This document shows, in pieces, positions 27,443 through 36,737 of a stretch of DNA of 52,426 nt (position 1 is the stretch's first letter; every line of letters starts with the position of its first letter). The translations under genes were made by a program, and so were the position numbers. This stretch comes from Bacteroidales bacterium (GTDB lineage: Bacteria; Bacteroidota; Bacteroidia; Bacteroidales; F082). The stretch is from the NCBI GenBank assembly GCA_016284305.1, contig JAEEON010000070.1, positions 1-52,426 on the forward strand. The letters are read 5' to 3'. A model generated the notes under the pieces. The model ran no database searches and was not told the DNA's origin. It was given only the letters and a program-made list of their open reading frames with translations.

Positions 27443-27473
27443 TTTGATGTTTATTAATTATTTGTTACTTTTG
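27443..27473 (+). promoter_or_regulatory. full Bacteroidota promoter with very short leader
   Basis: TTTG at 27443-27446, 19-base spacer, TACTTTTG at 27466-27473. The ATG at 27481 is only 7 bases after the -7 box, so the mRNA is probably leaderless or nearly so. Confidence 0.8.
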
Positions 27474-27480
27474 CAATGCT

Positions 27481-28116
27481 ATGTCTCCGAAATTCGACAC
27501 GTGTTTCTTTGAACGTTATGCGATGTGTTCGTTGCGCTCGCTGCTTGGCAACCGTTATGCCCATCTGGTCAACGCTGATCGGCCAGACCTTCAGGATACG
27601 GCACAAGGCCTTGGCATCGAGGTGACCCGTGCCATTACGGAAGATAAAAACGTGGCCAACTCCCTCATCAACGAGATGGCCGGCCGACCAGTCAAAGAAG
27701 TCAACGAGGACTTGCTGAAGATCCAGGAGAGCGGCTACTCTTACGGCCTCGACATGAACTATGCCGTGGGTTCCAACGAATACAACTACTGGGCGTTGGC
27801 CCTTCCCATGAAACGGATCCTCGAAAGCAAGATGTGGAAAATCAACAACGGCTTCTACGGCAACTTCAAGGAGTTTGGACTCTATGTTTTCACGAAATAC
27901 GACCTCTTTGCCGAGGAGGTGGATGAGATCATCGGTTTCATGATGGACGCTCAGCAAAGCCATGACGTCCGTTACGACCATTTGTACATCTCTCAGATCG
28001 ACACCTTCTTCGACTGTGACCTCCAGTTGGGCAGTTTTGACTGCTATCCCATCGAATCCAAGTTGAGGAGGAGGTTCTACGACAGGGCGGTGAATGGTGA
28101 AAAAATGATGGTTTGA
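27481..28116 (+). CDS. hypothetical cytoplasmic protein, 211 residues
   Basis: I do not recognise the family. The protein has no signal peptide or membrane span. Near the N-terminus the order RPDLQ (about 34-38) followed by GIEVTR (about 45-50) recalls the acidic residues of PD-(D/E)xK nuclease folds, but the Lys is missing, so this is weak. The centre is rich in aromatic residues (YSYGLDMNYAVGSNEYNYW). The ATG at 27481 has almost no leader after a strong promoter and no Shine-Dalgarno, which suggests leaderless translation. Convergent with the MBOAT operon 29 bases away. Confidence 0.8.
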   Translation: MSPKFDTCFFERYAMCSLRSLLGNRYAHLVNADRPDLQDTAQGLGIEVTRAITEDKNVANSLINEMAGRPVKEVNEDLLKIQESGYSYGLDMNYAVGSNEYNYWALALPMKRILESKMWKINNGFYGNFKEFGLYVFTKYDLFAEEVDEIIGFMMDAQQSHDVRYDHLYISQIDTFFDCDLQLGSFDCYPIESKLRRRFYDRAVNGEKMMV

Positions 28117-28145
28117 TCATGTAAATATTAATAGCCCCTTGGCTG

Positions 28146-30023
28146 TTAGAATTGGAAATAGATGAAAGACTGCAGGTCGGCAGTGATGAACTGGTAGATC
28201 ACAAAGACGATCAAGAAGCAGACAACAACCATCAATGGCAAGGGCATATTGGCAAACCAGATGCGATAACGACGCTTAAAATTCTCTGGTAACCAATGGA
28301 TTACCATGCCAAGGATAATCATTAGGAACACGTTGCGATATTGCCAAGCCATGTCTCCAATCTTACTGAGATCCCAGTGACTTCCAATCTGGTTGACCAT
28401 GTTCTTGGCTGTGTTCCAGGCAGTTTCATTGGCCTCGGCGGGATCGAGATTGGAACCACTACGGAAGAACAGACGGGTGAAGGTGATGAAGGTGAAGGTC
28501 TGGAAGATAGCCCAAGCATCCGCTAACCATCCAAAAGCCTCTGTCTGAGCCTTCTTCTTGAAAATCAAGTGATAAGCCAATCGGATGACATTCCCGATAA
28601 GGATGATGAAACACCACACGAAGAACATGTTGAACACGGGCTGGGGCACATAAATGCTCAGTAGCCTCAGGGTGATGGTGACCAAGAGGATGAAGAGGGT
28701 GCGAGTGGCATTGCTCCAATCCCTCCAGAACTTGTAAAACACCATGCCGATGCCGTTCAATCCACCCCAGATCATGAAGTTCCATGAAGCTCCATGCCAG
28801 AGACCACCCAACAGCATGGTATCCATGGCGTTGAGGTTGGTAGTGATCTTCTTCCTTTTCTCAGGCTTGAAAATGGCTACCAAGGCGATGATGAGCGCCA
28901 ACAGAAGCACACCAAGTCCGACCCACCAACTTCCCGAAAGGAATACCGCAATGGCGGCTATCATAAGGATGATGCAATAGGTGCCAAAACTGGCGTTGCG
29001 GTTGCCTCCCAGAGGAATGTAAAGGTAGTCCTGAAGCCATTTGGAGAGGGAGATGTGCCAACGTTTCCAAAACTCACCAGGATGCTTGGCCTTATAGGGC
29101 GAGTTGAAGTTCTTGGGTAAATAAAATCCCATCAACATAGCCACGCCAATGGCAATGTCGGTGTAACCAGAGAAATCAGCATACACTTGCAGCGAGTAGC
29201 CGAACAACGCGCTGAGGTTCTCGAATCCAGAATACAACAAAGGGTTCTCAAACACTCTGTCGATGAAGTTCACGGCAATATAGTCGCTCAACACGATCTT
29301 CTTCACCAAGCCGTTCATAATCCAGAACACAGCAATGCCAAACTGCCGGCGACTCAGGAAATATTTCTTGTGGAGCTGAGGAATGAACTCGTTGGCCCTG
29401 ACGATGGGACCAGCAACGAGTTGGGGGAAGAAGCTCACATAGAATCCGAAGTCGAGGATGTTGCGTACCGGCTCGATACGTTTGCGATACACATCCATGA
29501 TATAGCTGATGGCCTGGAAAGTGTAAAACGAGATGCCCACGGGAAGAAGGATAGTGTCAACGCTGAAACGGTTGCTTCCCGTCATCTGGTTGCCAATCCA
29601 AGAGAACACATCAAATACCTCAAAATGAGCACCGAACAAGTTGTTGACCACATCGGTGATGAAATAGGCATATTTGAAATAAAACAGGGTTGAGAGGTTG
29701 ACGATGACGCTGAGTGCCAGGACGAGATTTCGATTGTGGTCTTTTGTCCTGGAATTCAACCACTTGGCACCAAAGAAGTTATATATTGTGATGAAGACCA
29801 GAATCAAAGTGAACAAACCACTGGTCTTGTAGTAGAAGAAAAGGCTAACGAAAAAGAGGAAGGCGTTTCTCAACAAGCACTTGTTCTTGATCAGGCTAAA
29901 CACTGCGAACACGATGGCGAAGAAAGCCCAGAAATAGAACTGGGTAAACAGCAACGGATGAGCCTTGTCGAACGAGAACAGCTTTTGCAAAAAGTCGAGC
30001 GCTATGTCGGAAAAACTCATCAT
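28146..30023 (-). CDS. MBOAT family O-acyltransferase
   Basis: The 625-residue protein is a polytopic membrane-bound O-acyltransferase of the AlgI/DltB type, which moves acyl groups across the inner membrane to polysaccharide or wall acceptors. Signature pieces are FWKRWHISLSKWLQDYLYIP (about 318-337) and GLWHGASWNFMIWGGLNG (about 407-424) with the catalytic His at 410. Between them is an extra segment of about 50 residues with two predicted spans and a KPEKRKK loop, longer than I expect for AlgI. It overlaps the SGNH gene upstream by four bases (ATGA) and is the last gene of a five-gene operon. Confidence 0.92.
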   Translation of the reverse strand: MMSFSDIALDFLQKLFSFDKAHPLLFTQFYFWAFFAIVFAVFSLIKNKCLLRNAFLFFVSLFFYYKTSGLFTLILVFITIYNFFGAKWLNSRTKDHNRNLVLALSVIVNLSTLFYFKYAYFITDVVNNLFGAHFEVFDVFSWIGNQMTGSNRFSVDTILLPVGISFYTFQAISYIMDVYRKRIEPVRNILDFGFYVSFFPQLVAGPIVRANEFIPQLHKKYFLSRRQFGIAVFWIMNGLVKKIVLSDYIAVNFIDRVFENPLLYSGFENLSALFGYSLQVYADFSGYTDIAIGVAMLMGFYLPKNFNSPYKAKHPGEFWKRWHISLSKWLQDYLYIPLGGNRNASFGTYCIILMIAAIAVFLSGSWWVGLGVLLLALIIALVAIFKPEKRKKITTNLNAMDTMLLGGLWHGASWNFMIWGGLNGIGMVFYKFWRDWSNATRTLFILLVTITLRLLSIYVPQPVFNMFFVWCFIILIGNVIRLAYHLIFKKKAQTEAFGWLADAWAIFQTFTFITFTRLFFRSGSNLDPAEANETAWNTAKNMVNQIGSHWDLSKIGDMAWQYRNVFLMIILGMVIHWLPENFKRRYRIWFANMPLPLMVVVCFLIVFVIYQFITADLQSFIYFQF

Positions 30024-31276
30024 AATTCTTGATTATTGTACTTGAGATGTTCCATGTATCTGTCCATCAGTGCGTTAAACAGAAGATCCCCAATCAAGGT
30101 GTAGCCCGCGTTGGTGAAATGGATCTTGTCTTTTTGGGCCATGTTTTGGTTTTGCCATTGCTGCATCGACTTTAGTCCTCCCATGATGTCGAAGAAGTCC
30201 CAAACGGCGGCGTTGTATTTCTTGCCTAGCTCAAGGAAGGCCTGTTCGGCGAGGACTCCATTAGTGTTGACCTGATATTTGTTTTTCCTGATCCTTTTAT
30301 AGCTGTCGTTGTTGGTGACGAAGAGCAGGGCGCAGTTGGGGTTGACGCTGTGGATGATGTCGATGAGGGTGCAGTAATCGCGTTTGAATCGCTCCTTGGT
30401 GAAACTGTCGGCGGCAGCGTCGTTGATACCGATACCGAAGATGACCAAATCGGGCTTCACCAGTCTCAAGTCGCGTTCGAGATCGAGACAGCTGAGGTAG
30501 GAGTCCACTCGGGCACCGTTGACACCAATGCCATGGTAGGTGATGCCAGGCATCCCATTGTCGAGATAGACCCCGGTGACGGTGAAAGTTCCAGGCATCT
30601 GGTTGAAATCGACATAGAGAGAGTCGGTGTAATCGGGAAGGCGGAAGGTATAGGACCCCTCGTTTTTGTCGTAACGGCCTTTGATGACCCTGTCGTTGTA
30701 ATGGACCACGGGAACGATGCTGTCGTTGTCGCCATAGCCCAAAATCTTCACCAGATTGAAGTCGAACTCCGGAGTGATGTCCCTCGGGTTCTTTTCCCTA
30801 GTGATGATGCAGAAGCTGGCCTCAGGGTCGGAGGTGGTGATGGAAGCACCGGCAAGTCCCAGCCGGGTGTCGAAAGGAACCGCATTGCGGCAGTAGTCCC
30901 ATTCTCCTGTACGGATGACACTGAAACTGGCAGGGGTGTTGGTCTTCATGAAGGGGAAAACGAGTCCACGGCCAGCAGTGATGCCTGGACAGAGGTTCAG
31001 GAGGTTGTCGCGCATCTGTTGCGAGAAGACTCCAGCCTGCACGTGAGATCCCCCAATGTGCATGACGTTGAGCTTGCCTTGTCCCATAAAGAGCAGGGTG
31101 TCGAGTTTCTCAAAGAAACGCTCCATAGCCAGGCTGTCGCCAGGATAGATGATCTTGTTGCGATCGAAGTTGGCGAAAGCATAGTCGGGAGTCCTTCGCT
31201 TCACCGTGCCTTGAGCCTGGAGGGCGGAGGAAACAAAAGTGATGAGTAGGGTGATGAAGATGGTGATGCGCCTCAT
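30020..31276 (-). CDS. SGNH-fold hydrolase with GGSH block I
   Basis: This 418-residue exported protein (signal peptide 1-22) has an SGNH fold. Block I reads HIGGSHVQAG, so the nucleophile Ser77 is kept but the usual GDSH Asp is Gly. Block III is FGIGINDA and block V is DKIHFTNAG with Asp383 and His386. In AlgX/AlgJ-like systems such proteins complete O-acetylation of polysaccharide in the periplasm together with an MBOAT protein. It overlaps both neighbours by four bases (ATGA), a sign of tight coupling. Confidence 0.85.
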   Translation of the reverse strand: MRRITIFITLLITFVSSALQAQGTVKRRTPDYAFANFDRNKIIYPGDSLAMERFFEKLDTLLFMGQGKLNVMHIGGSHVQAGVFSQQMRDNLLNLCPGITAGRGLVFPFMKTNTPASFSVIRTGEWDYCRNAVPFDTRLGLAGASITTSDPEASFCIITREKNPRDITPEFDFNLVKILGYGDNDSIVPVVHYNDRVIKGRYDKNEGSYTFRLPDYTDSLYVDFNQMPGTFTVTGVYLDNGMPGITYHGIGVNGARVDSYLSCLDLERDLRLVKPDLVIFGIGINDAAADSFTKERFKRDYCTLIDIIHSVNPNCALLFVTNNDSYKRIRKNKYQVNTNGVLAEQAFLELGKKYNAAVWDFFDIMGGLKSMQQWQNQNMAQKDKIHFTNAGYTLIGDLLFNALMDRYMEHLKYNNQEL

Positions 31277-32721
31277 TCGTTGAAGTATTTCGTGGGATCA
31301 ATATAATCGGGTAGTGTCTGGCGGAACTTGTAGAAGTTGTAGTAGGTGATCAGTGATTTGGCCAGGTCATCGCCAATCTCCTGGGCGCCTCTGAAGGTGA
31401 AATGGATATAGTCGGGACCAGCCAGAGCGGGTTTGTGTTTCACATATTGAGCCATCGAGCCTTCACCGCCCATCACGTGGAACATATCCCAATAGGCGAT
31501 CTCGTTGCGTAAGGCCGTGGACCGGAGCGAGTCGTTGAGCTCGGGAAGCCCTTTCCATGTGCCAATTCTGCCATTGTAGCTCTTGCCCATGTCGGCGGGA
31601 CCGATGAAGAGCAAGGTGGCTTGTGGAGCCACTTCCTTGAAATAGTCGATCTGACGGTCAATCTCGTCCATGTAGTTGCTGATACTCTTGCTGTTATAGA
31701 TGCTGGGCATCCGGTTTCCGCCAAATTGCAGAATAATCAAGCGAGTGTTGGTGAGTTCAAACGACTTCTGCATCACTTCTTTGTTGATGCGGGTGAAGAT
31801 GGTGCCAGAGCAGCCTCTCAGCGGAATGTTGTCGATGGCCACCCCATAGTCGCCGTCGAGCATGACGGCATAGACTTCGGCGTTGCCTTGCAAGCTGAGG
31901 GTGCCCCGGTTGATGTTGACTGGAAGCTCCCACTCAAGAAGGCCGACCTTTTCTTTGGTTTCGCAAACCAGGGGATCGAACTTCATGGTGTCGGCTTTCA
32001 AGGTGGCCTTGAAGTTCTCGCTGTTGTTGCCGAAAAGCAAAGAGACCTTTGAGATTTGTTTCACCTTGTCAAGGGCTTGCGAATGCTTGCTCTTATAGAA
32101 GCTGATATTCGACTGCCCGTTAGTTTGTGAAAATTGGGTCATCACTCCATAACGGGAATGTGGGGCTCGCCGTGTGGTAGAGTCACCATAAACCGTGTAA
32201 CGGGTGAGCCCGCCAGAGTAGCTCTGAGAGACGGAGATGGACGACACCCGCTGGATGGCAGGAATCATGTTAGGGCCAGAGCCGCCAAAGAGCTCTTGAA
32301 GCCGTTGCCGCAGCACCGAGGTGATGCGGTCCATCTCAATCTGCGAGTCGCCATAATGCACCACACGATAAATCTTCTTGTCGCTTTGCGCATGGTCGAA
32401 GAGATAGAACATGCTATCGAAATAGGTGTAGTCGTCGTTGGGGAGATAGATGCGATTTGGGTTGGAGGAGAGGTAGTCGTGGAAGAAGTCGAGGCTGTCG
32501 CGTAAGGTGGCAGAGACATTCATCTCGAAGCTCTTGCTGACCTGCTCGAGAAAAGCGTCCACATCGAGTTCCTCTTCGGGACCAAGACGGTCTTCCTGAT
32601 AAGATGGGAAACGCAGCTCCATGGAGCCTACACTCAACCCCTCAGCGGGGAATGCTAGCCAGGCGACACCTAACAGCAGAAAAACGGAAAGGATGAATAT
32701 GAGTGTGCGTGATGCTTTCAT
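31273..32721 (-). CDS. SGNH-fold hydrolase/acyltransferase
   Basis: The 482-residue protein has an N-terminal membrane anchor or uncleaved signal (about 5-25) and an SGNH domain: block I VVHYGDSQIEMDR with Ser126, block III ILQFGGNRMPS, and block V DYIHFTFRGAQEIGDDL with Asp437 and His440. It is a paralogue in function, not a close copy, of the next SGNH protein. Together with the MBOAT gene it should act on O-acyl groups of an envelope polysaccharide. The acceptor is not identifiable here. ATGA overlaps on both sides. Confidence 0.85.
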   Translation of the reverse strand: MKASRTLIFILSVFLLLGVAWLAFPAEGLSVGSMELRFPSYQEDRLGPEEELDVDAFLEQVSKSFEMNVSATLRDSLDFFHDYLSSNPNRIYLPNDDYTYFDSMFYLFDHAQSDKKIYRVVHYGDSQIEMDRITSVLRQRLQELFGGSGPNMIPAIQRVSSISVSQSYSGGLTRYTVYGDSTTRRAPHSRYGVMTQFSQTNGQSNISFYKSKHSQALDKVKQISKVSLLFGNNSENFKATLKADTMKFDPLVCETKEKVGLLEWELPVNINRGTLSLQGNAEVYAVMLDGDYGVAIDNIPLRGCSGTIFTRINKEVMQKSFELTNTRLIILQFGGNRMPSIYNSKSISNYMDEIDRQIDYFKEVAPQATLLFIGPADMGKSYNGRIGTWKGLPELNDSLRSTALRNEIAYWDMFHVMGGEGSMAQYVKHKPALAGPDYIHFTFRGAQEIGDDLAKSLITYYNFYKFRQTLPDYIDPTKYFNE

Positions 32722-33821
32722 TGATAGATCTTGAGTTTTTGGTTGTCACGAATCATGTCGCCTTTCAGTTTGTTCCACTTCTTGATGTCGCTGATCTTGA
32801 CATGATATTTTTGGGCAATCTTGCCTAAACTGTCGCCTTTTTTGACGGTGTAGGTAATGTAATCCGCGTCTTTCTTAGCCTTGGCTTTCTCTTGCTCCTT
32901 GGCTTTGTTTTCAGCGGCGATCTTGGCCTGTTTCTCCTTCTCTTCCTTCACCTGTTGCGATTTCTTATAGATCTCAGCTTTTTGATCCTCGAAGGTCTGC
33001 GCTACCGAGGCAGGGAGCCTCAATGGATGGTTGTTGAAGGGCAGCAGTTGGTCGGTCAAAAAGATGGGGTTGAGGTTACGGATGGTTTTCTCGGGGAGAC
33101 CTAAGGTCGAGCTGATCACCGAGACGCTCAGTGGACGGTCGAAGTTGCAATAGGCATACTGTTCGGTGGAGTGGGCCACAGACTTGTCGTCGGAGCTATA
33201 AACATAATAGCTGGCGATGAAGTTGCCAACGATTCTCACGTCATCAATCCACTGATTGTCGTAGTAGCTCCATGGATCGGCAGGGTCGTTGCTGGGGTGA
33301 CGCATCCTGGTGTTGTTGATGGCTGCTGGGCTGTTGGCATAGGCCAAGATGCACTGCCACCAGTCGCCATGAGCTTCGTAGAGATCTTTTAGATATCGTG
33401 CAGCCGCCTTCGAGGATGCTTCAACGGAGAAACGCTCGTCGTGGCTGTCGTCAACGGTGAGGCCATAACGGATCGCCACCAGTTCGGGGAGTGCCCAGAC
33501 GCCAGCGCGGTTGTCATGCCGAAAATCGATTTTCATGTTGGTCAGCGCCACAGGCAAGTAGATCATCTCCTCGGGCAATTCCTGCTCTTTCAGGGCTTCC
33601 TTCAACACAGATTCATAGGAGGAGAATGCGGCAGGTAGTTGCTTCGATGAATAGTTCTTGATGGTGTTCAACAACGAAGTATGGTAGGGGAGTGGGATCT
33701 GTCGCTCAATATTGGTCAGCCGTTGCCTCACGGTCGAAGCGTCCAAGCCCGCACCGTGAGCCCAGGGCGCGACACAGCAGAACAAGAACAGGAAAACCGA
33801 TAATCGTAGTCTCATTCCCAA
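32718..33821 (-). CDS. LysM protein with degenerate lytic transglycosylase fold
   Basis: The 367-residue exported protein has a signal peptide (1-23), an MltD-like region (about 60-215), an Lys/Glu-rich charged stretch (about 280-320) and a C-terminal LysM domain (about 321-367, YTVKKGDSLGKIAQKYHV). The transglycosylase region keeps ELPEEMIYLPVALTN, GVWALPELVAIRYGL, SSKAAARYLKDLY and ILAYANSP. In active MltD the catalytic Glu lies in LPIVESAY; here the aligned residue is Leu93. It is therefore probably an inactive peptidoglycan-binding protein. It lies in the O-acylation operon, overlapping the next gene by four bases. Confidence 0.85.
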   Translation of the reverse strand: MGMRLRLSVFLFLFCCVAPWAHGAGLDASTVRQRLTNIERQIPLPYHTSLLNTIKNYSSKQLPAAFSSYESVLKEALKEQELPEEMIYLPVALTNMKIDFRHDNRAGVWALPELVAIRYGLTVDDSHDERFSVEASSKAAARYLKDLYEAHGDWWQCILAYANSPAAINNTRMRHPSNDPADPWSYYDNQWIDDVRIVGNFIASYYVYSSDDKSVAHSTEQYAYCNFDRPLSVSVISSTLGLPEKTIRNLNPIFLTDQLLPFNNHPLRLPASVAQTFEDQKAEIYKKSQQVKEEKEKQAKIAAENKAKEQEKAKAKKDADYITYTVKKGDSLGKIAQKYHVKISDIKKWNKLKGDMIRDNQKLKIYQ

Positions 33822-33830
33822 AAGGTGTTG

Positions 33831-34997
33831 TTATTTTTGTTGACGGGTCCAGAAGTCAACCCATTTTTTCTCGTCTTCGTTGAGGTCTTTCATGTCGGAG
33901 ACATAGCTGGGATCAGGTACGTACCAATCGGTCGATTCAAAGAAGTCTTGAAGCATCTTGGTCTTGAAAACATAACCACGATAGGCGAAAGGCAAGTTGC
34001 GCATGATCTTCTTCATGTCAGCGCTGATGCTGTTGCAGCGTATGTTCTCATCATCGATATAGAGGAGCCTGATCGCTGAGGTGTAGGCTTTTTTGAATTC
34101 AAAGGCGATTGCCCTCTCACAATCACTATCGTCGCTCCAATAGCCCTCTGGGTCCATATAGAAAGGTTGCTCTACAAAGAGTTCCCCTTCCGGGTGGAAG
34201 TTCTTTTTGTGGAAACTGACGCTGCCCTGTTGGATATGGAAGCGGAGGAGCCCCTGGTCGTAGTGTGTGTCTTGGTTCATGCGACCCACTCCGTTGATGG
34301 TCCATCCGCCCTGACCTTTGAAGAAACTCTCATTGACATCGAACGAGAGACGTTCACCCATGTTGAGGTTCAAGGTGAAATCGTCAATCTGATGGTTGGC
34401 CCAATTGTTAGCCGCTGTCAACACATAGTCGAAAAGGAACTCACTGCCTACAGAGCCCGATTCCGTAAAGACGTAGGTGTGCTCCACAATGTTCACACCT
34501 TCCTTGAAGGTGGCATCAAAATGATAGACGAACAGGTAAGGGAACTCCATGAAATCAGACTCGCGAGCTATTTCGAGAGCCTTTTCCTTGCTGATTTCCA
34601 TAAATTTGCCATTGGCGTAATAATTACCTGCCAGATCCACATGACTCACTTTGTAACCCAAGTTCTGGCCGTTGATCTTCACGGTAAAGTCACTGATATT
34701 GGGATGGGTAGTGAGCTTCATGAGATCATCTTCTTCAATGTCCCAAGCACCAGAAGGGGGCATGGCCTCAAAGCCTACCAACAATGTCTTCTCCGCTCCA
34801 GGGTTAAAGAACTCGTAATACACATGGACGTGAATTTTGTTGTCCTTCCGGGTGATGTCAAGAATCTCTTTCTGAACCGAGATCTGAGTTTCGGTGATGG
34901 GGATGAGTTGGTTGCCTGAGGTGAAAAACACGGCGTCGTTGGCCCAGCTTATAATACTAATTAAAATAGCACATAAACATAGAATAAGCTTCTTCAT
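33831..34997 (-). CDS. secreted YARHG-domain protein
   Basis: The 388-residue product has a signal peptide (MKKLILCLCAILISIISWAN) and a long beta-rich region with an aromatic YYEFFNPGAEKTLLVGFEAMP segment near residues 55-75. The C-terminus (about 330-385) fits a YARHG domain: NLPFAYRGYVFKTKMLQDFF and STDWYVPDPSY, with AYRGY replacing the usual YARHGY. YARHG proteins are extracellular and of unclear function. It is the first gene of the operon with the LysM, SGNH and MBOAT genes, 9 bases apart. The start at 34997 follows from the signal peptide; the frame opens 27 bases earlier. Confidence 0.8.
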   Translation of the reverse strand: MKKLILCLCAILISIISWANDAVFFTSGNQLIPITETQISVQKEILDITRKDNKIHVHVYYEFFNPGAEKTLLVGFEAMPPSGAWDIEEDDLMKLTTHPNISDFTVKINGQNLGYKVSHVDLAGNYYANGKFMEISKEKALEIARESDFMEFPYLFVYHFDATFKEGVNIVEHTYVFTESGSVGSEFLFDYVLTAANNWANHQIDDFTLNLNMGERLSFDVNESFFKGQGGWTINGVGRMNQDTHYDQGLLRFHIQQGSVSFHKKNFHPEGELFVEQPFYMDPEGYWSDDSDCERAIAFEFKKAYTSAIRLLYIDDENIRCNSISADMKKIMRNLPFAYRGYVFKTKMLQDFFESTDWYVPDPSYVSDMKDLNEDEKKWVDFWTRQQK

Positions 34998-35021
34998 TTG
35001 TTTAGTTATTGAATTAGGATG

Positions 35022-35029
35022 CAAAAATA
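35022..35029 (-). promoter_or_regulatory. -7 box for the O-acylation operon
   Basis: TATTTTTG on the minus strand, 24 bases before the ATG at 34997. It is only 12 bases from the divergent -7 box at 35042. Confidence 0.7.
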
Positions 35030-35041
35030 GAAAAAAAACTC

Positions 35042-35049
35042 TAATTTTG
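35042..35049 (+). promoter_or_regulatory. -7 box for the MATE gene
   Basis: TAATTTTG on the + strand, 24 bases before the ATG at 35074, which has GGAGAGG as ribosome binding site. Confidence 0.7.
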
Positions 35050-35073
35050 CACCTTCGAAATTTGGAGAGGAAA

Positions 35074-36441
35074 ATGGAACAATTAGATCGGACTAAAGAG
35101 CTGGAGACCAGAGATATAAAGAGCTTGTTATGGGCTTATGCCCTGCCTTCCATAGTGAGTCAGGTAATCGCTTCGGTGTATAACATTTGCGACCGAGTGT
35201 TCTTGGGACAATGTGTTGGCGCTTTGGCTATCGCTGGATTGGCCATCACCATGCCGATTATGAACATCATCCATGCTTTTGGTTCGTTGGTGGGTGTGGG
35301 TTCATCAGCCCGTATGTCGATTGTGCTGGGTAAGAAAGATATCAATTGGGCAGAGAACATCTTGGGTAACAGCATGTTGTTGACGTTTTTCCTGGGTTTC
35401 TTGTTCGTCACTGGCGGTTATGTGTTCATGGACCGCATCTTGACGATGTTCGGAGCTTCGGCGGAAACCATCGCGTATGCTCGTGAATACATGGACATTG
35501 TGCTTCCTGGAATGTTCTTCACCACGGTGACCTTTAACCTCACGGGTTTGATTCGTGCCTCGGGTTATCCTACCAAGTCGATGTGGATCTTGGCAGGTGG
35601 TGCCATCCTCAACATAGGTCTCGACGCTTTGTTTATCTATGGGTTGGATTGGGGCATTGCCGGTGCGGCATGGGCAACCACCATTTCGATGACGTGTTCT
35701 GCCATCGTTGCGGTGGCACATTTCATCCAACCAAATTCGTTTATCCGTTTTCGCCGACACGCTTGGAAGCCTAGAGGGTACATCTTCAAGAACATCTTGT
35801 TGATTGGCATGAGTCCTTTTTTGATGAATGTGGCGGCTTCGGGCGTCGTGGCTTTGCTTAATCGTCAGCTCATTCATTATGGCACTGACCTAGCTGTTGG
35901 GGCTTATGGCATCGTCAACACTTTTGCGAGTTTATCGGTCATGCTCATCTTGGGTGTGTGCCAAGGCATGCAGCCGATTGCTGGTTACAACTACGGCGCA
36001 GGTCACCCCAAGCGTCTGAAGTCGGTCTATACTTTGACGATGAAGGTGAATGTGTTGATCGGATTGGCAGCAGCCATTTTGGCATTGGTGATACCTCAGC
36101 TTTTGCTCCGTGCCTTCACCAATGAAGAAAGTCTTATCCAGATCGGTGTTCCTGCCATGCGATTCATGATAGTGATGTTCCCCTTGGTGGGGTTTACCAT
36201 CACCAACTCCAACTTCTTCCAGAGCATTGACAAGCCATGGATTGCCATTGTCACGAGCCTTTCGCGACAAGTGCTCTTTTTGACTCCGATGATCTATATC
36301 ATTCCACCGCTTTTCGAGAATATGGGGCAGGCGGGTCTGACGGGACTTTGGGCCTCGATGACGATTTCCGACGTGCTTGGCGCGGTGTTGGCGTTTGTAT
36401 TGATGCTCACCCAACGTAAGATATTCATTGCCAAGGAATGA
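35074..36441 (+). CDS. MATE family efflux transporter
   Basis: The 455-residue protein has twelve predicted spans in two halves and is a MATE (NorM/DinF-like) exporter driven by Na+ or H+. Typical parts are LLWAYALPSIVSQVIASVYNI at the N-terminus, GLIRASGYPTKSM in the first half and GMQPIAGYNYGAGHPKRLKS at the start of the second half. Start chosen at 35074 because of the promoter and the Shine-Dalgarno GGAGAGG; a longer open frame overlaps the divergent promoter. A small gene overlaps its end by four bases. Confidence 0.93.
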   Translation: MEQLDRTKELETRDIKSLLWAYALPSIVSQVIASVYNICDRVFLGQCVGALAIAGLAITMPIMNIIHAFGSLVGVGSSARMSIVLGKKDINWAENILGNSMLLTFFLGFLFVTGGYVFMDRILTMFGASAETIAYAREYMDIVLPGMFFTTVTFNLTGLIRASGYPTKSMWILAGGAILNIGLDALFIYGLDWGIAGAAWATTISMTCSAIVAVAHFIQPNSFIRFRRHAWKPRGYIFKNILLIGMSPFLMNVAASGVVALLNRQLIHYGTDLAVGAYGIVNTFASLSVMLILGVCQGMQPIAGYNYGAGHPKRLKSVYTLTMKVNVLIGLAAAILALVIPQLLLRAFTNEESLIQIGVPAMRFMIVMFPLVGFTITNSNFFQSIDKPWIAIVTSLSRQVLFLTPMIYIIPPLFENMGQAGLTGLWASMTISDVLGAVLAFVLMLTQRKIFIAKE

Positions 36442-36737
36442 TACCTGTCAGCAACGCCATAACATCCTCCGAGAACACGCATATCCTTGACTCGGTTTTG
36501 GTGAAGAGCAAGGAGGAAATGCGTGAGTATCTGCAACGGGTGCGTGACGCAGCACAACCCGAGATGGCGGTCTGTCATCGTGACTTGGAGTCGATGGTCC
36601 GTGAGTGGCGCTCCCACAACTTCTTCTACCATATCCACGTCTTTCGCAGCCGCACCCAAGATGTGGACCTGGAATTGCAGCAAACTTGGTATCGTGAGCT
36701 GTTTTGCCGGGTGGTGAGTTTCTTTTACTTTTGGTGA
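36438..36737 (+). CDS. small hypothetical protein coupled to MATE gene
   Basis: This 99-residue protein is not recognised. It overlaps the MATE stop by four bases (ATGA), which supports real translation. It is soluble-looking, with charged helices (LVKSKEEMREYLQRVRDAA) and an aromatic end (VVSFFYFW). It stops exactly where the convergent GH89 gene stops (adjacent bases 36737 and 36738). Confidence 0.6.
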   Translation: MIPVSNAITSSENTHILDSVLVKSKEEMREYLQRVRDAAQPEMAVCHRDLESMVREWRSHNFFYHIHVFRSRTQDVDLELQQTWYRELFCRVVSFFYFW

